Below are positions 40,018-51,199 of a stretch of DNA of 64,000 nt, one piece after another. Position numbers and translations under genes: made by a program. The stretch comes from Epiperipatus broadwayi. Taxonomy: Eukaryota; Onychophora; Udeonychophora; Euonychophora; Peripatidae. Location of the stretch: assembly GCA_028023455.1 (NCBI GenBank), contig JAQFVV010006857.1:60001-124000 (forward strand), in the 5' to 3' direction. Under the pieces are notes generated by a model, which searched no databases, had not been told where the DNA came from, and saw only the letters and a list, made by a program, of their open reading frames with translations. Within the stretch, counting starts at the first letter, position 1. Every line of letters begins with the position of its first letter.

Positions 40018-41616
40018 TCAAATCATATTGCGGTCTGCATAAAATTGCACATGTACATCCAGTCCATTTTTAATATTTCCATTTTTCATCTTGACTGGAT
40101 ATTTATAAAACATCTCTGGAGGAATTATTTTATATAACCTCCTATTACAAACTCTATTTAGAAATATGGACTCTTGGTACCATACATAATATGCTTTGAA
40201 GTTTTTCAGAGAGATTGACTCTCTATACCATACATACTTTATTTTTAAACTTTCCAGAAAGATTGACTCTCTGTACCATATATAATTCATCCTTAAATCT
40301 TCCAGAGAGATTGATTCTCTGGGCCATGTATAATTTATTTTTAAATTTTCTAGAAAGGTTGACTCTTTGTACCATATATAAGGCACATTTAAATTTTCCA
40401 GAGAGATAGATTCTCTGTCCCATATATAATGGACATTTAAACTCTTCAGAGAGATTGACTCTCTGTACCAGATATAATTCATTACATCTTCCAGAGAGGT
40501 TGATTCTCTGTGCCATGTATAATTTATTTTTAAACTCTCTAAAAAGGTTGACTCTTTGTACCAAATATAAGGCACACTTAAATTTAACAGAGCATTTAAA
40601 TTTTTCAGAGAGATTGATTCTCTGTCTGATACACACTGGACATTTACATTTTTCAGAGAGATTGCCTCTCTGTACCAGATATAACTTATTTTTGACTTTT
40701 CCAGAGCAGTTGAATTTTTCAGAGAGATTTGGACATTTACATTTTTCAGAGAGATTGCCTCTCTATACCATATATAAGGTATCTCCAATCTATTTGAGAA
40801 GACAGATTTTTGAAACCACACATGCTGGTTAGTTACTAGATTGAGAACTACAGACTGTTGAAACTTTTGTTCTCTTTCTAAAATATCTGGTTTCATCTCC
40901 CCTGTTGCCTCTCTTAAATCAATCATCTTATCGGATGCATGAAGTTTTTCCTCCAACTCTCTTTTCCTTCTTTTCACTTCATGATCTATCCCAATCTGCT
41001 CTTTGGTCATCATCTCATTTACTTTCTTTACTGGGAGATTTGGTATTATGGCTACTATTGGCCTTTCTACTTCTTGGAGCCTATTCTCTATCAGTGTATC
41101 TAACTTTACATTATTTTCTTTATTATCAGTGGTCAGACTATCCAGATTATCTTTTACAACTGGTAAGCTCTGACTACCTTTCCGTTTTACAAGTCTAACA
41201 TATTCACCCATCTCTCCTGCTCTATCTTCTAAAGAGGTTTCAGCATTATCTTCTAATATCTGACTACCTTCTACTATACTTTCTGCACTCTTTTTGCTAT
41301 CCTCTCTTAGACTTTCTATCCATCTTTTCACAGAACGACAAATCTTTTGTTCCAGACTTTCCTTATTTCTTTTGGAATTGTTATAATCTTCTTGTATGTT
41401 TTGATACATACAATCTTCCATCAGTCTGGTCAATTTTATACCTGATAGTGCTTCCTTCTTTATTCGAATCTGAAACTCTTCAGTACTTGTTACTATCCCC
41501 TTTACTTTTACAGTAACTTCTAATCCCATGATAACCTCTCCATCCTCTTCTTTATAAAGATTATCAACTCCAGGAATTGAGGCACTTTTCCCATGTTTCT
41601 CTATTTTATTTCCCAA
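40018..41616 (-). CDS. Gag-like ORF with C-terminal 16-residue repeats
   Basis: 532 codons, by far the longest ORF of the window besides CAF1. Residues 1-260 are charged, with E/K-rich coiled-coil-like stretches (EVKRRKRELEEKLHASDK, EMKPDILEREQKFQQ). Residues 281-487 are about thirteen units of a 16-residue repeat with consensus YIWYRESISLKSLNV. The last 45 residues are basic and unrelated. I recognise no capsid, CCHC knuckle, protease or polymerase motif. The assignment as gag-like rests on position (first ORF after the LTR leader, same strand as the polypurine tract) and on the charged helical N-terminus in the separate frame at 41709-41879. The frame stays open upstream to 41733, so the ATG at 41616 is only the first available start. 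It might also be a repeat-rich ORF unrelated to gag. Confidence 0.55.
   Translation of the reverse strand: MGNKIEKHGKSASIPGVDNLYKEEDGEVIMGLEVTVKVKGIVTSTEEFQIRIKKEALSGIKLTRLMEDCMYQNIQEDYNNSKRNKESLEQKICRSVKRWIESLREDSKKSAESIVEGSQILEDNAETSLEDRAGEMGEYVRLVKRKGSQSLPVVKDNLDSLTTDNKENNVKLDTLIENRLQEVERPIVAIIPNLPVKKVNEMMTKEQIGIDHEVKRRKRELEEKLHASDKMIDLREATGEMKPDILEREQKFQQSVVLNLVTNQHVWFQKSVFSNRLEIPYIWYREAISLKNVNVQISLKNSTALEKSKISYIWYREAISLKNVNVQCVSDRESISLKNLNALLNLSVPYIWYKESTFLESLKINYTWHRESTSLEDVMNYIWYRESISLKSLNVHYIWDRESISLENLNVPYIWYKESTFLENLKINYTWPRESISLEDLRMNYIWYRESIFLESLKIKYVWYRESISLKNFKAYYVWYQESIFLNRVCNRRLYKIIPPEMFYKYPVKMKNGNIKNGLDVHVQFYADRNMI
40145..40790 (-). repeat. 48-bp tandem repeat inside the gag-like ORF
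   Basis: Units of about 48 bp (16 codons) with core GAGAGAATCAATCTCTCTGG-like sequence on the minus strand, alternating two subtypes. As 48 is a multiple of 3, other frames also stay open: 40223-40636 (-, repeated VQRVNLSGKFKN), 40215-40409 and 40455-40832 (+). Some units are truncated (15 codons, or fused partial copies), as expected from slippage. Confidence 0.8.
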
Positions 41617-41708
41617 AGCTATAGGAATTTTACTGTTGTTTTCAACAGAGCTATTGATATTTTCTTTTAATTCATCTTCACTCCTCTTATCCTCTTCTTT
41701 TAAACTTT

Positions 41709-41879
41709 CTACACTTTCGGAAGAGCGTTTGTATCATCTCTTAAACTTTCTATGAACTGCTTCCTATCTTCTCTTACATCTTCTCTGAACCTTTTCAACA
41801 TCTGCATTATCATGTCCATGTCTGATGGTGCCATCTTTGCTATCTGAGCCTCTTCCATACTATAATTTAGTTCACTCAT
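41709..41879 (-). pseudogene. Detached N-terminal part of the gag-like ORF (frameshift)
   Basis: A 56-codon frame opens at an ATG (41877-41879) with MSELNYSMEEAQIAKMAP and a charged helix (KRFREDVREDRKQF), then stops at 41709-41711. The long ORF at 40018-41616 is open in the next frame from 41733 and carries similar ESLRED/ESLKEE motifs. A single-base change in the A-rich stretch near 41725 probably separated them. This could be a real disabling mutation or a sequencing error. The N-terminal style resembles leader regions of retrotransposon Gag proteins. Confidence 0.5.
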
Positions 41880-43212
41880 GTTATAAAACTATATATATCC
41901 CATCTGTACTTCCCTGACCATCAAAAATCCACATATCTTCTCCCTGTCTGACATCTATTCTGACCAACTGACTGATTTGATTTTCACCTTATTATGCATT
42001 TACAAATACAACAAAAAAAAAATTTAATATCCTTATTTAATGAACTACACAACAATAATCTATATAGTGCATGTCTGTCTGTAATAGCCCAAATTATACA
42101 TTCATCCATTCTCCCAGAAATCCGACAGATATTGACAGTCCTCAGAATGACTAGCAGTTCACAATCTTGAGATAAATAAAAGAATTCAGTCACAGCACTA
42201 TAATCACACAATGCATCACGAGCACTCAGAAGATCATCCCAATTCGATCACTATTAACTACCACAACCCTTGATTGAATGAAGCAAACTCTGTTGCAATA
42301 AAAGAACTATTAAGTCTTAGGGGCTAAGATAGATAAACTATGCCTTGCTCTCTCTCTCTTGGAGTCTTATGTGGCAAGTATCAAGGAATGCCCTGCTTAT
42401 TATAGACTACAAAAACGAAACCTTGCTCTCTCTCTTGGAGACTTATAGGCTGATATCATGGCAGGACTACTGTTAACTGCTTCATGATAAAATAAGAATA
42501 ACATATGAACTTGATTGGAAAACTATGCCATGCTCTCTCTCTTGGAGACTTATAGGCTGGTATCATGGCAGGACTACTGTTAACTGCTTCATGATAAAAT
42601 AAGAATAACATATGAACTTGATTGGAAAACTATGCCATGCTCTCTCTCTTGGAGACTTATAGGCTGGTATCATGGCAGGTCTGCTGTTACTGCCTCATGA
42701 TAAAATAAAGATAACATATAAATTGGGTTGGAGCAGTGAATGGGTTTGATCATTCATAAGTTACACGAAATACATAGCATTCTCAAGGCAATGACAAAAC
42801 TCTTCACTCATCATCAAAACTGCAATCTAACCAACCAAACTCCAACGATCAACCATCCAATCAAACCTCTAAAATCATAGACTTTTTTACAAAATGAACT
42901 CCCCAAACACACATGAGACTACTATTCCATAATTCAACACTATTACTGTGCCTATCCTATCTGGCAATAAATCATTTTAATGTTCCACAAAAAAAAATCT
43001 ATTATTTATTTCACCTTTGTCTTAAGTTGTGATATTCATCTCTATTTTCAAAATTGATAAAACAAAACTAAGCTGTTTTATGGCTGTACCCATTTTATCA
43101 TCATCAATGAATAATTAAATCATATTAAACATCATCATCTAAAATAAGACTGTTTGGCCTAGAAAATTTTGTAAGACAAAAAAAATTTTTTACTGAAAAA
43201 AAAAAAAAAAAA
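41880..43212 (-). promoter_or_regulatory. Leader region of the LTR element with about 107-bp tandem repeats
   Basis: This lies between the upstream LTR and the gag-like start. At 42330-42720 a unit holding CATGCTCTCTCTCTTGG, GAGACTTATAGGCTGG and CTGCTTCATGATAAAAT repeats three to four times; GATTGGAAAACTATGCC recurs at 42513 and 42620 (107 bp). A 17-base A-run (T on the coding strand) at 43196-43212 touches the LTR, where a primer-binding site would be expected. Confidence 0.6.
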
Positions 43213-45980
43213 TGAAAATTGACATGAATAATAATAATAATTGATTATATAACAATCCTCAGATTAATTTTAAGTTCTTCCCCCTTTCCCTTCAAATGTA
43301 TTTTGTATTAAGTTGGACGTCACATTGACCATGATTTTCACTCCATGAGAAAAGTATTTCAAGAAAAAAAAAATATTATCTGCTCATTAGCACACATACT
43401 TTAAAAATCCAACATGTAAATAGAATGTAAAAAAAATGTTAGTAGAATTGAAAGAGCAAGTTTTAGAAACAAGTTTTAAATTATTTTCTCCCCCCTCTCT
43501 TCTACCTCTGAAATGCTATACTTAATGAAACAAACTAATCTAATATTCTAACACTACTTGTTACTCCACATTCAATCGCAATTATACACATATAAAATAT
43601 CATTATGTATGTGCGTGTTTTATCCCATGATAACAAAATATTATTTAAAACCAAAATAATAATATATTAGTTAAAACTAAAATCATAATACCATAAAAAA
43701 AAATTGTTTTACACATTAATATTTTTCATAACTGTAAAATTAATAAACAAATAATTTTCATACATTCAAGATAATTTATGAAGCTCAAAGTTATTATTAG
43801 TAAGACATTCTTGTTTTTAATTGATCTGAATAGTCTTTAAAGGTTCTTTAAATAAAATGTACCACTTTATTGCTAAAATGTTTATTAAGACTGATATCAT
43901 AAAGAAAATAGATATAAAAGGTCATATTACCGATCTTTTGTTTGTGGCGAATTTCCAAGGGTTCAAACTTGTCTTGTATATTGTCTATATTTCTGCAGCT
44001 ACCATTTCCGTCTTACATGGGAACAATCTCTTTCTTGAGGTGTATAACTATTTGATGATGATGACTCTATTGAGGTTATTTGCTTTAGTGGACAATTTGG
44101 AAATCATTATATTAATTTTTCTTCTCTTCCTGTCAAGCATGTGGATGAAATACAGCAGTTGTTTTCACATTTATAAATTTTCTTGAGTTTAAAATCAGTT
44201 GTTGTAACAATTAATTGGACTTGATGATTAATATTTATCAGTAGATTAATTCATCTTCTTTGAATGCAGGTGAATGCTTTCTTCCTTCTATTAAAAACAT
44301 CTTATTTCTCTGGTCAGTTGAAAGGTGTAGAATATTATTTTAGACACAACATCTTTTCTTTCCTATGTGATGTGCAGCTTCCTCCAGATGGTCAGCAAAT
44401 GGGACATACATATAATTTTTCTAGCCAGCCATTTTTTATATTTTCAACATTCAATTTTATAGTTTAATAATCTGAATCAATCACAATAATAATAATAATA
44501 ATAATTCAAGACAGCTTTTTATATCCAATTTTTAGCTAACTTAACCAATCAGAGATAGCATCACTTGCTATTTTTGGACAAATTTGTTTTAATTAGATCT
44601 CTAATTTATTTTCAACTAAATTATTTTTCAACTGAAAAGTTTAATCCTTTTTCCAGACACTTTTGTTTAAAAAAAAAATAGACTCAATCCTTATTTCCTT
44701 TCTTTTCTTTTTTTTTTTTTTAACATCCAGGTAACATTTCAAATCTTTGAGCTTCCTTCTTTAGATCTTGAGATAAGATAATTTCAAAATTAGAGTTCTC
44801 ACCCATTATAAGCTCCCAAAGTGAAACAATCATTTACAAAAAAAAAGATTGCTACAAAGATCGATATCTGATTAAACAGATTTTCNNNNNNNNNNNNNNN
44901 NNNNNNNNNNNNNNNNNNNNNNNNNNNNNNNNNNNNNNNNNNNNNNNNNNNNNNNNNNNNNNNNNNNNNNNNNNNNNNNNNNNNNNNNNNNNNNNNNNNN
45001 NNNNNNNNNNNNNNNNNNNNNNNNNNNNNNNNNNNNNNNNNNNNNNNNNNNNNNNNNNNNNNNNNNNNNNNNNNNNNNNNNNNNNNNNNNNNNNNNNNNN
45101 NNNNNNNNNNNNNNNNNNNNNNNNNNNNNNNNNNNNNNNNNNNNNNNNNNNNNNNNNNNNNNNNNNNNNNNNNNNNNNNNNNNNNNNNNNNNNNNNNNNN
45201 NNNNNNNNNNNNNNNNNNNNNNNNNNNNNNNNNNNNNNNNNNNNNNNNNNNNNNNNNNNNNNNNNNNNNNNNNNNNNNNNNNNNNNNNNNNNNNNNNNNN
45301 NNNNNNNNNNNNNNNNNNNNNNNNNNNNNNNNNNNNNNNNNNNNNNNNNNNNNNNNNNNNNNNNNNNNNNNNNNNNNNNNNNNNNACAGATTTAATACTT
45401 CCTTTTCTTTCAATATTTAGTAAATGTAAATTTCTGTATGTAATGTACACACATCCTTCATTCTTTCAAATCATTCATAAACTAACATTAAATAATATAA
45501 TTGCTAGCTTAGTAATTATAACCCAATTATTTAATTAAATCTGTAACTTTTAAATCCCACTTATAATTAAAGAAAAGCAAAATAAAAGCATAGAATAAAA
45601 TGTTAGAATTGATCAAGCATAGCTTAGTTTTAAAGAAAGTTAAAATGTTGAATATTTGAAATATAAAACAATTAAATAATTTACACATACATTGCCTATA
45701 TGTATGCATTATAACTTTGCTTTTTAACAGAAAATTTAAATATTAAATAGTTTAAATGTGTGTATTACCTTTCTATCAACACACAAACAAATAAAGCATA
45801 TAATTGTTGACCCACTCTCTTTCTATCTAAAGCTTTTAGAACTGGACCTTGTAGGGTTTAAACTTGGATGCCCTACAACTTCCTTTATGGTTATATAAAA
45901 ATGTGATGATGATTTTTGGTTTACCTTTTCTGCATGCACATTACTATAAATTTAGCTAGTGACTAAATTGTAATGGCACA
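43213..45980 (-). repeat. 5' LTR of the LTR element, with an assembly gap
   Basis: It matches 37397-39709 base for base apart from scattered changes (for example ATCTATTTC to ATCTCTTTC, and CATTTCTTAT to CATTTTTTAT). Removing the 500 N leaves 2268 bp. The other copy has only about 37 bp at the gap position, so the true length is probably about 2.3 kb. Confidence 0.75.
44886..45385. other. Assembly gap of exactly 500 N
   Basis: A round-number scaffold gap inside the second LTR. Alignment with the first LTR predicts that only about 37 bp are truly missing (between GATTTTC and ACAGATTT). Two ORFs that appear to span this stretch are artefacts of the N run. Confidence 0.95.
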
Positions 45981-48243
45981 ATATATATAGCCTGATAATT
46001 TTTAACATTTTCATTGTTACTTTTTTTTTTTTTTGACCAGTATACTAGCGATTTTTAATCTTTTAATATATACGTAAAGGTTTTTTTTTTTTTTGTTAAT
46101 GGATTGCCAGTATACATTATACACTACTTATATTTTTTTAAAGAAAGAAACACGATTTCTTTCTTATGGCATGGCATAAACATATGTATATAGGAGGAAC
46201 TGGAAGGGAGAAATAATCTAATTTCATTTATTTCTACTTGTTCGACTCCCTTTACTAAATACAGAAATATTTCAGATTTATTAGAAAACTCTTTGAATAA
46301 AACTTCTCCTTCCAATTGTGTTGGTTTCACTGATTTTTAAAAAATATATATTAGAAAGAGAGAAAAAAGCAGAACACGCAATTGTTGTTTGTTTGTTTTT
46401 TTAGAAAAATAATTCATTGTTTCTTTTAATTTATACTTATAAATATAAAAGAAAATGACATTCGAGTATATATGTCAAAGTGTTCAATTTTATGCATTTT
46501 ATAAGAAAGATCCAATCCTGCCTTATATTTTTTTATACTTTCTTAAAGTCAACCTGGTTTTTTTTTTTTTTACTAATATATGTCTATTTGTCTAAAACAG
46601 ATATAGCTTAAGCATTTTATAATTTTATTAAATGTAAGATATGTATGTAAATTAAAATCTTAAATCTTCATTAACTCTAAGGGTGAACTAATTAAATAGT
46701 GATTAATTAATATACCTATTTTTTAAAATATATTTTAATGTTAGTTAAAAGGTGTAAAATAATTATTTTTAATAGTGAATATTCTCTCAGTCTCAAAAAA
46801 TTTTGAAATCATATTATTTCATATACTTATATTTTACCTAAGGTTTTTAAAGTTTAACGGTCGGTTGACCGCATTTTCTCTTATATTGTGCTACTCAGTG
46901 ATTCATGAGAATGTCTCGGCACATCTCCATAGCTCCCATCGTCATTGATTAATAGGCTAACACCGTTCTGAGATGGCCATTGATGATAAAGTGGATCTCG
47001 ACCTTTTTTCAATATTATTACTGGACACAAGAACTTATACTTCGGCCCCGAGCTCGGATCACACTGAGGTGAGGGAGCTCCATCTTTCTAAGTTTTATGT
47101 TAGACCCAGAATGCTACCCAGACCTCAAGTTAGCCATATATAAAACCTTTGTGCCTCGGAGACTTGCTTTAAATCCAGACAATTAAATCACCAAGGATCA
47201 CAGTAATGTTTAATTTCATTATAGATAAAACCTTAACTTTGTAATATGCTCAAAATATTGCTGAGCAAGTCTGACCACTGGGGGGATTTTTCTTTATTTT
47301 GTCATTTAAATGCAGGCTATATTTGAACATGGCCTTAATCTATTTTAGTTTTAACCAATTATCCATTTTTGTAATTTCACCCTAGAGCTATGTTTTTCTA
47401 TCTCCCTCCTTTAAAGTAAAGCACCCACTTGTTGGCTAAGTATGGTATTGTTCTGTAATTATCGTACTATTGTTTAATTATATTAATTGGATCTTACTAA
47501 TGCATATCAATACATATCCATGTTTGTAGATGCAAGAAAATAACGTGCAACATTTTTTTGTGTTAATTATTTCTTCAAATGGTCGTTTCTTTTAATTGAA
47601 CAATAAACTTTCATTCACTAATCTCATCAATATCTTGTCTGTCATTATATAGTCTAAACCTGATTTTTCTTTTGTTAAAATTCCCCTTTGGGATCTCATC
47701 TCTCCCTGACCACTGGTCATACATAAAGAATAAATTCTAGTAAGGTTTGGGGAGTATGTTGCTTAGTAGCAATCTGGAGGAGTAGATGAGGTTCGAACCC
47801 CCTCTACTTTTCATACCATTACAATATATTATTTCCAAATCTTATTATGACTAAAGATAATTATATTATTAATAAAATAACTAATAATGATATTTGTATT
47901 TTTGGAATATATTATTTAGATTTTGGAAAGTGGTAAATTGATAACATACAATGTCTGATGATTTTAATCAATAAAGAAACTTTCAAATTATTATAAAAAG
48001 ATGATGTAAAATGTTAGTAAGATCATATGGCATGAAGTTCATATGTAATATAGATAATATATTAAGAGTATAATTTCATCTCCATTAGTTCCCTATACAT
48101 TCTTAAAGATCACATATTTCCCATTTAATCTCTAATTGTAACTATCAATAAACTTGTCCATTGGTTTTTAAAACTGGAAGATCTAATAACTTTTTCTTTT
48201 ATCCTAAATATCTTTTCTTATCATGAAGAGTGTATACATTTAT
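45981..48243. other. ARL5 intron: AT-rich DNA with a GC-richer unidentified repeat
   Basis: 46850-47190 is clearly less AT-rich than its surroundings (GGTCGGTTGACCGC, CGGCCCCGAGCTCGGATCA) and contains CATATATAAAACC, TATA-like, so it may be an LTR or promoter remnant. 47280-47780 on the minus strand may be a worn LINE endonuclease part. At 47784-47809 (+) GTAGATGAGGTTCGAACCCC with a TCTAC end forms a T-arm-like hairpin with a perfect B-box but no A-box upstream. Confidence 0.35.
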
Positions 48244-49404
48244 GGTAGTTTTACAATAGCGTGTTGAAACCGCCTGAGGGCATTGTTTGTTTGTAAACAA
48301 AGATAAATATAATGTTGCCGGGGTTTTTTTTTTTTGGTTTATTTATCACATTTAAAAGTAATACCGAATAATTTTTTAAAAAAAAAATGCATAAATCAAA
48401 ATGAATTTAAAAAAGTACTTAATTTTTATTCTTTTCATTACTTATATTTATAAATGAATTTAAAAAAGTACTTATATTTTCGGGCTGGGTTTTTTTTTTG
48501 GTTTATCACATTTAAAATTAATATCAAATAAATTTTAAAAAAAAAAATGCATAAATCAAAATTATTTTTAAAAAGTAGTTACTTTTTATTCTTTTCATTA
48601 CTTATACTTTTTTTTTTTTAAATTACAAATAAATATATTTCCATTTAACGGTTAATCGATGAAATCAATACATTTACAACAAAAAGTCAAACTTTTTTTG
48701 GGGGGAGGGGATTACAATTCTTAAGAAAATGGAATGCAACTCGAAGGTTGACTAACTTTTTATGGTAATTACAAACAAATATATATGGCAATTAAAACCA
48801 ACTTTTTTGGCTCTTCAGGAATAGCACGCATGCAGCTTCAAGCTCTTTTGTTTGATAACCCTTCCAGCAGTCAGGAACTTTGACATTCGGAAACTACTAT
48901 TTCAGCCATTTTATTAAGCTCGCAGTTGCTCTTGCAGAAACGTGTCTTAAGTGCGTGATTTGATCAAAATCGCGCTTGCACCTACACTTGCCAAATTTTT
49001 TGAGCAGGAAATCTGGGCTACAGAAGCATGAGACTATGCTCATAATTGTTAGTAGACATTCATAAAACATGGGAGATAGAGGGGGAGGAGGTCTTAATGA
49101 ATATTAAAATAGTTTTGACATTCATAATTCCAGCTCCTCACACAATACTGTATCCAAAAGTGAAATGTGATTGTACATCAAAAAATGCGTAACACAAATC
49201 TGAGCTGTAAGAGGATACAATAGCTTCTGCGGCAGATTAAACGTCATGTTTCTGTGCATTAGCATAGAAATGAACACAGCCATCACATACAACAGACTAT
49301 TTCTAGGCTTACACATTAGAAATAGAGCGTTTGATAGCGGAGGCCACCTAAACGGCATATTTTAACGCCCTCAGGCGGTTTCAACACGCTATTATAAAAC
49401 TACC
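48244..49404 (-). mobile_element. Non-autonomous hAT-like element, 1.16 kb, perfect 8-bp duplication
   Basis: Terminal inverted repeats of about 42 bp: the left reads GGTAGTTTTACAATAGCGTG then TTGAAACCGCCTGAGGGC, with the right end its inverse. ACATTTAT is duplicated exactly at 48236-48243 and 49405-49412. The interior near the right end (inverse strand) shares ATTTCTATGCTAATGCACAG, AAATAGTCTGTT and CTGCCGCAGA with the element at 56790, so the two are one family in opposite orientation. A repeated AAATGCATAAATCAAAAT segment occurs twice (48388, 48546). No transposase. Confidence 0.87.
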
Positions 49405-49512
49405 ACATTTATTTATATTATTACTGTTGAACTAAAAATATTTTTTTAAAATAATATATTAAAATATAGATTTAAATATATCAAATTTATTAAGCGCAAA
49501 CAGATAACATTG

Positions 49513-50176
49513 TAATAACGTGAAAGCTAAAACATTCAACAGATACGCTTTAAACATGCTTATGTGACAACCAATCAGATGTAATAATAACATCACATGA
49601 ACCTCTCAATTCTCAAACACAAGTCAGAACTATAAGAAAAAGATGGGACCCACCTTCTTCTATGCCTCAATTTATATATATAAATAAGCCAGACTCAAGC
49701 ATTTTTTAACTAAGAGTGAGAAGCTTAAATACCTTCACATTTAATTCACTAAATATTATATATAAATAAACAATGCGAAATCTTTCGATTTACTATGAAG
49801 CAATTTTTTAAATCTAATGAAATATTAATAAATGTAAATATATCAAATTTATTAAGCGCAAACAGATAACATTTTAATACCGTGAAAGCTAAAACCTTCA
49901 ACAGATACGCTTTATTTATTTATATTTATATATAATATTTAGTGAATTAAATGTGAAGGTATTTAAGCTTCACACTCTTAGTTCAAAATGCTTGAGTCTG
50001 GCTTATTTATATATATAAATTGAGCATAGAAGAAGGTGGGTCCCATCTTTTTCTTATAGTTCTGACTTGTGTTTGAGAATTGAGAGGTTCATGTGATGTC
50101 ATTATTACATCTGATTGGCTGTCACATAAGCATGTTTAAAGCATATCTGTTGAAGGTTTTACCTTTCACGTTATTA
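49513..50176. repeat. Long foldback element, about 260-bp arms
   Basis: The left arm 49513-49770 and right arm 49917-50176 are inverse copies with few mismatches: AAAGATGGGACCCACCTTCT against AGAAGGTGGGTCCCATCTTT, and AAACACAAGTCAGAAC against GTTCTGACTTGTGTTT. Ends are TAATAACGTGAAAG and CTTTCACGTTATTA. The loop contains a third, direct copy of the left end with its flank (49835-49913 matches 49473-49551). A transcript would form a long double-stranded stem. Confidence 0.85.
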
Positions 50177-51199
50177 AAATATATTGAAAGTAAAAACAAG
50201 TGTACAAATTATTTTGTATATAAAAGTTAAAGTGAAAAATATAATACAAACAATATTTTAAATATGATTCATTTAGGCAATCTAATTAATATAAAAAATA
50301 AAAATGCATTATGTATTATTTATTTATCTAATTAATTGCTCTGGCACCATATTGAATTTTAAAAAAAAAAAAAGACTTGAGACACAATTTTCAAAATAAT
50401 TTCAGTTTTAATACCGTTAGAGAAAAAAGCTTTACATTGATAGAAACTAGAAAAACTAATGAAAACAATAAGGCTAAGACAAATAGTGATTATCATTTAA
50501 AAAATAAGGGGGAAAAAAAAAGAAATTTCAACATCTGAAATAATTATTACTTTATTGTTTGTTCATAATTTCTAATTTATCATTAATTAAGTTTAAATTA
50601 CATCTTCATTGATAATTTCTTTGTATTCCTCACAAAATTCTCATTCAAACCATGTATAATACTTCTTACCTGAGATAATCCATAACTTCAGAATCTACAA
50701 AACTAGTCACATAAATATTCTTCATTTTTATCTTGTGCCCCAAAAGTTAACAAATCTCAAAGGCATCTATAAAAAAAAAAAGATTCATCCTAATAAAAGA
50801 TACAAAAAAAATCATTTCCACAAGATGGATATGTATTTGTCATCATAGCAATTGGCTTCTTGTCTAACTAAAACTGGAAATAGTAAGCTGTTGTCTGTAT
50901 CAATGATAAAATGAGTTTCATCTCTACATTTTATATTTTTTGTGTATACCAGTGATGTTTATATTCTTTATGCACACCAGTGCTGCCTAATAGGATAGTG
51001 GCGGCTATGGTTGTAAAAGAGCCAAAGACACCAAAATGTATGGGTGCTGAACTGAGTTCAGACCCATATGACTATATAAGCTATTGAGCTTAGATTGAAA
51101 ATATTTTTTGTGTTTTCAATTTCATTCTCATAGTTTTGTAGTTAAGTAGAGATAAAAGGTGGTTGCTAGAGGGTTGCATTAGATCCTAAGATCTAGATG
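50177..51199. other. ARL5 intron, AT-rich
   Basis: No feature recognised apart from simple runs. A GC-richer patch at 50985-51090 looks like part of an unidentified repeat. Confidence 0.25.

Larger units (their letters stand above)
37397..45980 (-). mobile_element. Young LTR-type element without pol, in the ARL5 intron
   Basis: Two direct repeats of about 2.3 kb (37397-39709 and 43213-45980) flank a 3.5-kb core. The repeats start TG and end CA on both strands. On the minus strand the core ends in the purine tract GAAGGGGGAGAAAG directly before the downstream repeat, as a retrotransposon 3' LTR requires. The gag-like ORF lies on the same strand. The flanks AAATA (37392-37396) and ATATA (45981-45985) match at 4 of 5 bases. 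About ten differences between the repeats were noticed by eye, so the insertion would be recent. No protease, reverse transcriptase, integrase or usual tRNA primer site was found; a T-run follows the upstream LTR instead. An assembly duplication remains an alternative. Confidence 0.65.

Noticed and set aside
40905-41198. 97-codon ORF on the + strand opposite the gag-like gene
   Set aside because: Antisense shadow of the longer minus ORF; no family features.
44799-45450. Two minus-strand ORFs of about 200 codons across 44886-45385
   Set aside because: They consist almost wholly of N translated as X.
47784-47809. Perfect B-box GGTTCGAACCCC in a hairpin
   Set aside because: No A-box or acceptor stem at the right distance, so not a tRNA gene.
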